Below are positions 46,270-56,000 of a DNA stretch of 64,000 nt, piece after piece (position 1 is the stretch's first letter; each line of letters opens with the position of its first letter). Position numbers and translations under genes: made by a program. Source of the stretch: Tyto alba (taxonomy: Eukaryota > Chordata > Aves > Strigiformes > Tytonidae); NCBI RefSeq assembly GCF_018691265.1, contig NW_024881299.1, positions 164,607-228,606 of the forward strand, read 5' to 3'. The notes below the pieces were generated by a model, which worked only from the letters and a program-made list of their open reading frames with translations, ran no database searches and was not told where the DNA came from.

Positions 46270-47160
46270 AACCCCCCCCCCCCCCCGCTTCTCCTTTCCG
46301 CAAAGGCGGGGTCCCCCGTCCCCGTCCTGAGGCCCGGCTCCCCCCGCGGGGGGCTGTGGGCCGGCCCGGCGGGTCGGCGGCCGGCGGGGGTGGGGCGGCC
46401 CCATTGTTCCCAGCCGGGGGGGGGTGTGTGTGTGTGGGGTGTGGGTGGAACACGGGACCGCTCCTTACCGTGACGGCGGCGGCGGCGGGCCGGGCCGGGG
46501 GGCGGCGGCGCCATGTCCCCCCTCGGGGCGGCGGCGGGGGGCGGCGGCGGGCGGGGCGGGGGCGGCGGGGCCGCCGGGGCGGGCTCGGCCTGTAATGGCG
46601 GCGGCGCCCTTCCTCCCCCTCCCCTCCCCTCCCCTCCTCCTCCTCCCCCTCCCTCCGCCTCCGCCTCCTCCCGCGCGGACGGGGGCGGGGGGCAGCGGCG
46701 CGCGCGCGGGGAGGGAGGGGGGGGGGGGGGGGGAGCGAGGCGGAAGCGCGCATGCGCGCTGCGCCGCCTTAGAGCCGTAACCCTTCCTTCTCCTCCTCCT
46801 CCTTTTCCTTTTCCTCTTCCTTTTCCAGCTCTCCCCCCTCTCCTCCCCGCTCCCGGTAACGGCACAACGCAGGAAAAGCCCCTGCGGCCTACAAAGACGG
46901 GGAGGGGGGACACTCTCCCTTCAAAACGAGGCGGAAGTGGGGTTTTTTTTGGGGGGGGGGATATATCCCAACATGCCGCGCGGACGCGCAAAGCCCGCTG
47001 GGATATGCAGTCCACGGGCGGGGTGGGCAATAGCTGCCTGGGAACTATAAATCCCAGCGTGCCTCGCGGCCGGGGCGGATATCCGGCGGGCGGGAGGGGG
47101 CGGGCCGGGCCGGCTCCAGCAGTGCCGCCGGGGCGGGGGGGGGCACCGGCCGGGACCGCC
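46270..47160. promoter_or_regulatory. AP2S1: CpG-island promoter of AP2S1 (possibly shared with ARHGAP35)
   Basis: Very CpG-dense sequence ending at the AP2S1 start codon. Two copies of a ZNF143-like element (consensus ACTACAATTCCCAGCATGC) face opposite ways: AACTATAAATCCCAGCGTGC at 47043-47062, and the reverse complement of ACTGCATATCCCAGCGGGCT at about 46992-47011. No TATA box is seen at the expected place. AP2S1 and ARHGAP35 are divergent, so this island may serve both; that is inference. Confidence 0.6.
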
Positions 47161-48472
47161 ATGGTATGGATTTAAGGGGGGGGGGGGGGGGGGGGGTCGG
47201 GTTTGGGGGCTACTCCTGCCCGTGTCTGGAGGGGGAGAGGCCTGGGAGGGGCCGTTTACGGGGACACCCCCCCCCCCCCCCCGATTGTAGGGTCTATATT
47301 TGGGGGAGGAGGAAGAGGCGGGGGGAATGTTGGGGTGACCCCTTACAGTGTCCCTGTGGGAGCGGGGTTGGGGGGGGGGGGGGGCACCTCGTGGGGGGGT
47401 GTCCCTCACAGCGCGCCCCTTGGGGCAGAGCAGCTTTGGGGGGGGGGGGGGGATCATTTACAGCATCTCTATATGAAGACATTTGGGGAGGCACAAAATA
47501 TCCCCCCCCAAAAAAAAGGGAGTGGAGAGCCCCAGCACCCCATTTCGCGCCCCAGCACCCCATTTCGCGCCCCCATACCTCCCCCCCCCCCCCCCCGCAG
47601 ATCCGCTTCATCCTGATCCAGAACCGGGCCGGGAAGACCCGCCTGGCCAAGTGGTACATGCAGTTCGACGATGACGAGAAGCAAAAGCTGATCGAGGAGG
47701 TTCACGCCGTCGTCACCGTCCGCGACGCCAAACACACCAATTTTGTGGAGGTAACGGACCCAAAACGCTCCGGTTTCCCCCCAGATCCCCGCTCCCTCCC
47801 CGCTGTTGCCTCAGCCAGCGGGTGAATCCAGAGCTGGAGGATCAGAGCGTGCGGCTGTGCTCAGTCACCCCCCAGTCCTCCCAGTTCCCATTTTTTGCTT
47901 TTTTGTTTTTTTTTCCTGTCTTCTCCCTCCCTGCTCCACCCAGTTCCGCAATTTCAAGATCATTTACCGCCGCTACGCCGGGCTTTACTTCTGCATTTGC
48001 GTGGATGTCACCGACAACAACCTGGCTTACCTCGAAGCCATCCACAATTTCGTGGAGGTGAGGCGATCACACCCCCCCCCCCCCTCCCCGAGCCTCCCTG
48101 CTCCCTGTTTTTTAATTAACGCGGCCGTGCTAACGATCACCCGGCCTCCTTATCGCGCGGCCGCATCCTGTCTGTTCCTCCCTCCCCCAGGTCCTCAATG
48201 AATATTTTCACAACGTCTGCGAGCTCGACTTGGTCTTCAATTTCTACAAGGTGAGGGAAAAGGGTTTGGGAGTTCCCTCCTGCCCTGGGGGGTGGTTTGG
48301 GGGACACCCCCCCCCCCAATGCAAGGGGGGGTTTTGGGGGTCCCCTCACATCCCCGGGGCGCGGCTGTAGGTCTACACGGTGGTGGATGAGATGTTCCTG
48401 GCCGGGGAGATCCGAGAGACGAGTCAGACCAAGGTGCTCAAACAGCTCCTGATGCTGCAGTCGCTGGAGTGA
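47161..48472 (+). CDS. AP2S1: AP2S1, AP-2 complex subunit sigma
   Basis: Small sigma-2 subunit of the AP-2 clathrin adaptor. It helps bind acidic dileucine cargo motifs in endocytosis at the plasma membrane. Five exons: 47161-47163, 47601-47750, 47944-48057, 48191-48250 and 48371-48472. They give 142 residues, exactly the human length, with sequence essentially identical to human ([68 protein letters not shown]). Exon 1 contributes only the ATG, immediately followed by a GTATGG donor. It sits in head-to-head orientation with ARHGAP35. SLC1A5, which lies between AP2S1 and FKRP in human, is absent. Confidence 0.98.
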
Positions 48473-48595
48473 TTCGGGACCAAACCCCACCCCCCTCCCT
48501 GCCTTCCTCCCTCATCTTCCTCCTCCTCAGCCCCCCCACTCGGTGTCGTGCGTGTGGTGTGTGTCCCCCTTTCACGTCCCCATTGTCGTGGTGTG

Positions 48596-48601
48596 AATAA
48601 A
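48596..48601 (+). terminator. AP2S1: AP2S1 polyadenylation signal AATAAA
   Basis: A canonical hexamer 124 bp after the AP2S1 stop codon. A GT-rich stretch lies just upstream rather than downstream of it. Confidence 0.85.
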
Positions 48602-48689
48602 AGCGGCTGCGATGTGCCAAAGCCCCCGGGTCTAACGGCTGAGGGGGGGTGGGGGGGGCAGGAAAAAAAAAAAAAAAAAAAGACCTGCT

Positions 48690-49240
48690 TTCATTTTGGG
48701 ACAAAATTGGGGGGCTATAAGGGTGTCCCAGGATGGGTGGGGGACACCTGGGGACCCTGAGGGGTGGCTGGGGACAGGGAAAGTGGCAGAGGGACCCCCC
48801 AGTGATGGTTGGGGGGACCCCCAGGCTGGATGGGAGACCCTTGGGGTCAACTGGGAATTTCTGGGGACCAGGGGTGGCCCAGGGGACCCCCCCTGGGGTG
48901 ACAGGGGGAGCCCTGCGGTGAACTGGGAACTCCTGAGGACCCCAAGGGTCCCCCCCAGGGTGACAGAGGGACCCTCAAGGAGGATGGGGGACCCCTGGGT
49001 GTAACTGGGGACAGGGAAAGTGGCAGAGGGACCCCCCAAAGGTGGTTGGGGGGACCCCCAGGCTGGATGGGAGACCCTTGGGGTCAACTGGGAATTGCTG
49101 GGGATCCCAAGGGTTCCCCCCCCAGGGTGACAGAGGGACCCCCAAGGAGGATGGGGGACCCCTGGGTGTAACGGGGAACTTCTGGGGACCCTGAGGGGTG
49201 GCTGGGAACAGGGTGGGTGGCAGAGGGACCCCTGGGGGCG
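48690..49240. repeat. GGGACCCCC/CAACTGGGAA tandem repeat between AP2S1 and FKRP
   Basis: Long repeat blocks of roughly 110-150 bp share AGGCTGGATGGGAGACCCTT, GGGGTCAACTGGGAATT, GGTGACAGAGGGACCC and GGTGGCTGGGGACAGGGAAA. The block at 48790-48860 reappears almost exactly at 49030-49100. It fills nearly all of the interval that holds SLC1A5 in human. Confidence 0.88.
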
Positions 49241-49351
49241 TCAGACGGGGGGTGAAACTTTGGCGCAAACGGAGCCCCGCGGGTGTCACCGGAGGGTTTA
49301 TTGTCACAGAGGGTGGGAGGGGTGTGTGTGTGTGTGTGTGTGTCCCCAAGT

Positions 49352-50800
49352 TCAGTCCTGTCCCAGGCGCTTGACGGCAGGGTTGGGATACTCGGGGTTC
49401 TCGATGGCTCCCGGCCCGAATTTGAGCTCAAGGAAGGCGCGGGCGTTGTTGGGCGCCATGGCGGTGAAGCCGGCGAAAGGCAGCGGCACCCGGGGCTGGA
49501 GGAAACTTTCGGGGAACTCCACGTCTTGGGGGTGCCCCAACCACGTGTCCTTGGTCATGACCCCCCCGCGAGGGTAGAAGGGCCACAGGTCCACGTGTAA
49601 CCGGTTGCTCCGGCTGTAGTGGACGCGGTAAAAATCTCCCTCGGCCGCCTTCTCCCAAAGGAAACCCTCGGCGTCCTCCACTGGGTCGCCTGCCGCCGCT
49701 GCCGCCAGCCACCGGCATTTCGCCACGTCCTCGCGGTAAATTCCCAAATCCACGTCGTAATCCCAAGGGATGATGTCGCCGAGGCGGACGGCCCCCAGTA
49801 GGGACCCTCCTTCTAACCAGTACCGTACCCCGGCGGCCTCCAGCACCCCGGTTACGTGCCGGGCGGTTTCCCGCAGCGCCCGTAGGCAGCACGGGGGGGT
49901 CCACCTCCCGGCGAGGAGGTACTGAGGGGTACGGGCGTACACCGTGCCGAAACACCGCGCCGTCTCCTTCCCGCAGCCGTACCAGCGCTCCCGCCCGTCG
50001 GCCAGCACCTCCCGTTTGACCCCGAGGTCGCGCATCAAGCGCCGGCGCCGGCCGTCCGCCAGATTTTCCGCCTTCCACCGCCCGTGGGGGGAAAGGGGAG
50101 GGCGGCGCGGCGCCGGGAAAGCCGCCGGGAGCACCCGGAGCCCCCAGCCCCGCAAAGCCGCTTGGCTGAAGATGGCGGTGGGCAGCGGTCGCGCCAAAGG
50201 GAAAGGGAGAGCGAAGAGGTCGCGCGTGCGGAGGAGCAGCACCGGCGTGCCCTCCGCCGCCCGGCAAGCCCCCGGCGCGGCGGGGCCGTAACGCGCCGTC
50301 CAGGTCCGGGGTTCCAGCCGGAGCTCCAGGCAGCGCAACGGGCCGGGCCCCACCGGCGCCGCCACCACCCGCGCGTCCCCCGCGCCCGCCTCCAAAGCGT
50401 CGCGCATCCGTTCCAGCAAACCGGGGAGGGGACGGGTGCCGTCGGGGACCAAAGCCACGTGGCGGGTGCGGACGTGGAGTTCGGGGCGCGGCGGCGGGCG
50501 GTCGGGCGAGGGCAGTAAGGGGAGGAGGCGGACCCCCGGCGGGAGCGGCACCGGGGGGTACGGCGGCGTTTCGGCGACGACCAGCACCGGGACGGGTAAA
50601 GCGGCGAAGGCTCGCGCCGTCGCCGCCAAATCGTTCTCGAAATCTTCGAAATCCCGGAGGAGGACGGTGACGCCGGGGACGCCGCGGGGCGGGCGGCAAG
50701 AAGGGGGGGGCCCCCCCGGCCCCCGCCAAGCGCAGTAGAGGAGGAGGAGGTTGAGGGCGATGGTGGCGGCCAAGGCGGCCTGGCACGGCGTCACCCGCAT
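49352..50800 (-). CDS. FKRP: FKRP, ribitol-5-phosphate transferase (fukutin-related protein)
   Basis: Golgi type II enzyme that adds the second ribitol-5-phosphate to the core M3 glycan of alpha-dystroglycan, using CDP-ribitol; defects cause dystroglycanopathy. It is a single uninterrupted coding exon of 482 residues (human 495). The N-terminus [22 protein letters not shown] is the signal anchor. A stem and GT-like region follow ([20 protein letters not shown]). The zinc-binding cysteines are visible in [13 protein letters not shown] and [12 protein letters not shown]. The LicD-type catalytic part contains [11 protein letters not shown] and [11 protein letters not shown] with the acidic metal-binding residues, then [19 protein letters not shown]. 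The C-terminus ends near [16 protein letters not shown]. It lies divergent to STRN4, as in human. No break is seen. Confidence 0.97.
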   Translation of the reverse strand: MRVTPCQAALAATIALNLLLLYCAWRGPGGPPPSCRPPRGVPGVTVLLRDFEDFENDLAATARAFAALPVPVLVVAETPPYPPVPLPPGVRLLPLLPSPDRPPPRPELHVRTRHVALVPDGTRPLPGLLERMRDALEAGAGDARVVAAPVGPGPLRCLELRLEPRTWTARYGPAAPGACRAAEGTPVLLLRTRDLFALPFPLARPLPTAIFSQAALRGWGLRVLPAAFPAPRRPPLSPHGRWKAENLADGRRRRLMRDLGVKREVLADGRERWYGCGKETARCFGTVYARTPQYLLAGRWTPPCCLRALRETARHVTGVLEAAGVRYWLEGGSLLGAVRLGDIIPWDYDVDLGIYREDVAKCRWLAAAAAGDPVEDAEGFLWEKAAEGDFYRVHYSRSNRLHVDLWPFYPRGGVMTKDTWLGHPQDVEFPESFLQPRVPLPFAGFTAMAPNNARAFLELKFGPGAIENPEYPNPAVKRLGQD

Positions 50801-50945
50801 GCCAAACCCTTCTTAATTAGGCCGCGCCTCATTAATTAATTAACACCCCCCACTCCCTCCCGCCTCGTCCTGCCCCGGCTGGGTCCTACCGGTGCTGCCA
50901 CACGCGTCACGAGCGGGGCGGTCTCGGCGGCGGTGCTGGAAGGAG
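50801..50945 (-). other. FKRP: FKRP 5' leader with probable short intron
   Basis: On the minus strand a good donor (GCACCG|GTAGGA) lies at 50889-50890 and an acceptor-like AATTAAG a few bases upstream of the FKRP ATG. This suggests a noncoding exon from about 50890 upward joined to the coding exon. FKRP in other vertebrates also has noncoding 5' exons. The junctions are inferred. Confidence 0.4.
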
Positions 50946-51039
50946 ACAGTAATGAGGGGACGTTAACGAGGGGCTGATTAACGAGCCCGCTCATTAACAG
51001 GGCCACCCAGGAACGATCCCCACCCCTTCCTATAGCCAC

Positions 51040-52970
51040 ACTTGGTCACTATAGGAATGCTATACGGTCCCACGCGCCCCCTCCTCCTTAAGGGCAGCCC
51101 CTATATATTTACATGTGCAGGTCGCAGGTGTTGCCCCACGGCGCATCGCTGGGGGCACCTATAGGTGCCATACCTATATACAGGGCCCATAGGTGGCCCC
51201 ACGTGCGCCACACATACGCACCTGGACATACAGACGTGCGTGAGCGCGCCTATACCTGCATGCATACACTTATATACCCCTACACACCTGCGCAGAGCCC
51301 TATATATTCCTACGTGCTCCCCTTGCGCCTGCCTGTTCACCCCTATAGGTATCTCTACTCTCCCTCTGCATACACTTATAGGTGCTCCTATACCTCATGT
51401 GCCCCTATATGACACGCCGTGCGCTGCTTTCCGCTCCCCTCCGCGCCCCGATACAATCCCCTATACATCCCCATACAGAGCCCCCGCCTGCCCCTCTGCA
51501 CCCCTATAGACTCCCCTATATCTGTATGCATGGCTCCTATGTACTCCTATACGTCCCCAGACACCCCGTGCACTGTATGTACACCCTAGGCACGCCCATA
51601 CGTCCCCTTGGCCCGTGCCCACCGTACAGCCTATCCCCTATACACCCCTATAGCCCCCTCCCTACCCCCTATGCACCTCTATATGCTCCCATACATCACC
51701 TTAACACCATGCATACGCACCCCGTATGTGCCCCATAGGTCCCCATGCACCATCATACCCCCTCTGCACCCCCTCTAAAGCCCAGTGCACCCCCATGCAT
51801 TATACACCCCTATAGCCTCCATGCATGCCCTTGCCAAGTCCCCTATAGACCCCCATCCCCTATAGCTCCAACAGATCCTTGTGTCCCCCATCCCCTGTAA
51901 GTCCCCTGTCCCTTATACCTCCCGTCGTGACCCATACCAGCCTCCCCTATAGCCCCCATAACTCCATTCCCTACAGCCTCCCCCGTACCCTATATCCTTC
52001 CCATGGTGCCCTGTACCCTTTCCCCTCTATCTCCCATTCCCTATAGGCCCTATACCCCCCTCCCCTATGCTCCCCAACCCCTATAGTCCCCTCATAGCCC
52101 TATTCTCTATAGCCTCCATACTGCCCGTCCCCCATAGGCCCCTATCACCCTCTGTCACCTATAGGCCCTCCATACCTCATAGCCCCCTATAGACCCCCAT
52201 GCCCTATAAGTCCCATCCCCATAGCCCCCATCACTGCTCACCCCCTATAGCCCCCCTTCCATAGCCCCTGTACCCCTCTGTCCCTGATACCCCTCATCCC
52301 CTATAGCCCCCCTTCCCCTATATCCTGTGTCCTCCTCAGCCCCTACAGCCTCCTGTTCCCTGCACTCCCTATACCATCCCATCCCCTATAGCCCTGTGTT
52401 CCCCCCATCCCCTATAGGTTCACTGCATCCCCTATACTGTCCCATCCCCTGTAGCCCCTACATCCCCCTGTCCCCTATAGCCCTGCGTTCCCCCTGCAGC
52501 CCCTATAGCCCCTACACCCCCGTCCCCTATATCCCCATCCCCTGCAGCCCCTACACACCCCATCCCCTATAGCCCCTACACCCCGTCCCCTATAGCCCCC
52601 ATACCCCCCCGTTCCCTATAGCCCCCCTACCCTGCAGTTCCCTATAGCCCCTATACCCCCTCGTCCCCTATACCCCCCGTCCCCTGTAGCCCCTATAGCC
52701 CCCACACCCCACCGTCCCCCATAGCCCCTATAGCCCCCATACCCCCCGTCCCCCGTAGCCCCTATAGCCCCCATACCCCCCGTCCCCCGTAGCCCCTATA
52801 GCCCCCATACCCCCCCGTCCCCCATAGCCCCTATAGCCCCCATACCCCCCCGTCCCCCATAGCCCCTATAGCCCCCATAACCCCCCCTTCCCCCATAGCC
52901 CCCATACCCCCTATACCCCCCCATAACCCCCCATACCCCCTATGCCCCCCCGTAACCCCCCCCCGTCCCC
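51040..52970. repeat. CCTATAG-rich low-complexity array between FKRP and STRN4
   Basis: Nearly 2 kb of C-rich sequence studded with CTATAG, CTATA and CCATA words. From 52600 to 52900 it becomes a regular tandem repeat of about 38 bp based on CCCCTATAGCCCCCATACCC and CCGTCCCCCATAG. Left of 51700 it is more irregular, with ACACTTATA- and GCACCTATAGG-type words. No exon is recognised. Confidence 0.88.
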
Positions 52971-52974
52971 CCGT

Positions 52975-53098
52975 ACCGCCCGCGGGCGCTGTTGCCGCGG
53001 TAACGGCGGCCCGGCCCCGCCCCCCTCCTTCCGGCTCCCTTTCTGGCAGGAAGCGGCGGCGGCGGCGGCCCCGTGGCTCCCTTTGTGGCAGGGCCGTG
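52975..53098 (+). promoter_or_regulatory. STRN4: STRN4 promoter and 5' leader
   Basis: CpG-rich sequence upstream of the STRN4 ATG, with GC boxes and an ETS-type CTTCCGG at about 53028. A direct repeat, GGCTCCCTTTCTGGCAGG and GGCTCCCTTTGTGGCAGG, flanks a GGC trinucleotide run. No TATA box is seen. Confidence 0.5.
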
Positions 53099-56000
53099 AT
53101 GGCGGCGGAGCGGGCGGCGGCGGCGCGGGCCCAGCCGCCTCCCCCCGGGGCTCCCCCCGGTTCCTGCCCCGGGCCCGGCCCCGGCCCCGGCCCCGGCCCC
53201 GAACCGGCGGCTCGAGGCGGGCTGAGCCTGCCCGGTATCCTGCACTTCATCCAGCACGAGTGGGCGCGCTTCGAGGCCGAGAAGGGGCGCTGGGAGGCGG
53301 AGCGGGCCGAGCTCCAGGTACCGGCGCCGCGCCCGGGACACCCCCCCGCCACACGCACACACCCCCCCCCTCCAGCCGCACCGGGGGTTACCGGGGCCGC
53401 CGCCATCTTGGGAGGAAATGGCCGCCGGGCGGCGGGAGCGGGGGGCGGGCACCGGGGCGGGGGCGGGGGGGCCGCGGCCGGGAGCGGGGGGACCCCCCCC
53501 ACCCCCCCAGTGCCCGTGCGAGGGACCCCTCGGCCCCGGTACTGGGGGTCCCCCGGTACTGGGGACCCTCCAGTTCCCCGTGTGAGGGACCCCCCAGGCC
53601 TGGGACCCCTCAGCCCCAGTGTTGGGGGTCCCCTGGTACTGGGGACCCCTCAGCCCCAATGTGAGGGGTCCCCCCAGGCCAGGGGCCCCCTCAATCCCGG
53701 TACTGGGGATCCCCCGGTACTGGGGACCCTCCAGTTCCCCGTGTGAGGGACCCCCCAGGCCTGGGACCCCTCAGCCCCAGTGTTGGGGGTCCCCTGGTAT
53801 TGGGGACCCCCCAGTCCCCATGTGACCCTCAGCCTCAGTACTGGGGATATCCCCAGTGCTGGGGACCCCCTCCCCCTTGGTATTGGTGATCCCCCAGTAC
53901 TGGGGACCCCCCCCCCGTATTGGGATCCACTGTGCCTTGGTATTGGGGGCCCCCTGCCCCCCAGTATCAAGGACATTCGGCCCCAGTATTGGGGACCCCC
54001 AGGCCTGATATTGGGGACCCTCAACCCCAGTAATGGGGACGGGGTCACCCCCTCCCTGCTGCTGGGGACCCCCGACTGGTGACACTGTTCCTGGGGCCAC
54101 CACTGTCACTTTTGGGGCCACCGCCATCTCTCCCAGGGCTGTCACTGAGCTCTGGGGCCACCAATGTCACTTTTGGGGCCACCGGTTTTTGTTCCAGGGC
54201 TGGCACCGAGTTCTGGGGCCACCACTGTCGCCCTTGGGGCCATCACAGTGCCTGGGGCTGGTGGCGCTGCTCCTGGGGCCACCACTGTCACTCCTGTGGC
54301 CACCACCATCCCTCCCCGGGCTGTCACCGAGCTCTGGGGCCACCACTGTCACTTTTGGGGCCACCGGTGTCCCTCCCAGGGCTGGCACCAAGCTCTGGGG
54401 CCACCACCATCCCTCCCAAGGCTAACACTGAGCTCTGGGGCCACCAGTGTCCCTCCAGAAGTGTCACCAAGCCCGAGGGCCACCCATGTCACCCCTCTGC
54501 CCAGTCCCGGTGGCTGGAGCCCCTTGTCCCCATGTCACTCACCCTCCCTCCCCACCGAAACACAATGTCCCCTCTCCCTGTCCCCTCAGCTTCTGTGTCC
54601 GGGGTTGGGGACGTGTTATTTTATTTTTTGGGGGGGGGGGTGGGGGTGACAGTGACCCCCGTGTCCCCATGTGTGTGTCCCCCCCTCGGTGTCCCCGCAG
54701 GCGCAGGTGGCCTTCCTGCAGGGCGAGCGCAAGGGCCAGGAGAACCTCAAGACGGATCTGGTGCGTCGCATCAAGATGTTGGAGTACGCCCTCAAACAAG
54801 AGAGGTGGGTGACACCCCAAAACTCAGCGGGGGGGGTGTCACGCTCATTTTTTTGGGGGGGGGGTAGGGTGTGACACTGTCACCCGTGTCCCCTCCAGGT
54901 CCAAATACCACAAGTTGAAATTCGGCACCGAGCTGACGCCGGGGGAGAAGAAACCGGAGGGGACAGAACCGGGTGAGCGTCCCCATCCCCTTGGGGCACA
55001 CACACACACAGACAGGGGTGGGGTTCGGGGTGCCTGACCCCCCAGTTTGCCCCCCAATATATGTGTGTGTGTGTCCCCTCAGTGTCCAACGGCCCCGCGG
55101 AGGTGGCTTCGCTGGAGGGTGGCCCGCTGGCTTGGAAGGAGGGCCGGCAGCTGCTGCGGCAGTGAGTGAGGGGGGGGTGCTCCTGGGGGGGGGGCGGTGG
55201 GTTTTGGGGTGCCCTGAGCACCCCATTTCCCTTTGTGTGTGTGTGTTTCCCCCCCCCCCCCCCCCCCCGCAAGATACCTGGAGGAAGTGGGGTACAGTGA
55301 CACCATCTTAGACATGAGGTCCCGTCGCGTCCGCTCGCTGCTGGGCCGCGGCCCCCCGGCCCCCCCGGCCCCCGGTAGCCCCCCGGCTACCGACTCGCTG
55401 CTGGTGCGTCGTATCGAGGAGCAGATCCAGAGGTAAGAAAGAAGGCGGGAGAGGAATTTTGAGGGGGGGGGGGGGGGCGCCCTTAATTTCAACCCACCGT
55501 TTCCCACCACCACTTCAGGAACGCCGGGAAGGAGACGGAAGAACGGGGGGGCGGGGGGGGGTTGGAGCAGGTCCCCCCCTTCCCGCCCGGCGGCGAGGAC
55601 GAGGACAGCGATGAGGATGAGGACGCCGAGAGCCTTCCTCCCCCCGCCCAACCCCAGCACAAGAAGCAGCGAGTCAAGGCAAGCGGCCCCCCCCAAAATC
55701 TAAAAGGGTGTCCCCCCAAATTGGGCATCTGTCCAAAGCTGGGCATCCCTTCAACCTGGGTATCCCCCCAAAGCTGGGGGGGGGGGGGGTGTGTCTTCCA
55801 AACCAGGGGGGTCCCTCAGACCTGGGGCACCCCTTGAAGCTGAGGGGGGATCCCCAAAATTTAAGAGGTTCCCCAAACCTGGGATGCCACCCAAGCTTGG
55901 GGATCCCCTAAACCTCAGCATCCCCCAAACTTCAGGGTTCGTGGGGTGTCCCTTTAAATCTGGCATCCTTCAAACCTGGGGGGGGGGGTCCCCCAAACTT

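Noticed and set aside
46062..47162. 366-codon minus-strand proline/arginine-rich frame at the AP2S1 CpG island
   Set aside because: Composition is that of CpG-island DNA and C/G repeats. It could include ARHGAP35 leader sequence but shows no conserved motif.
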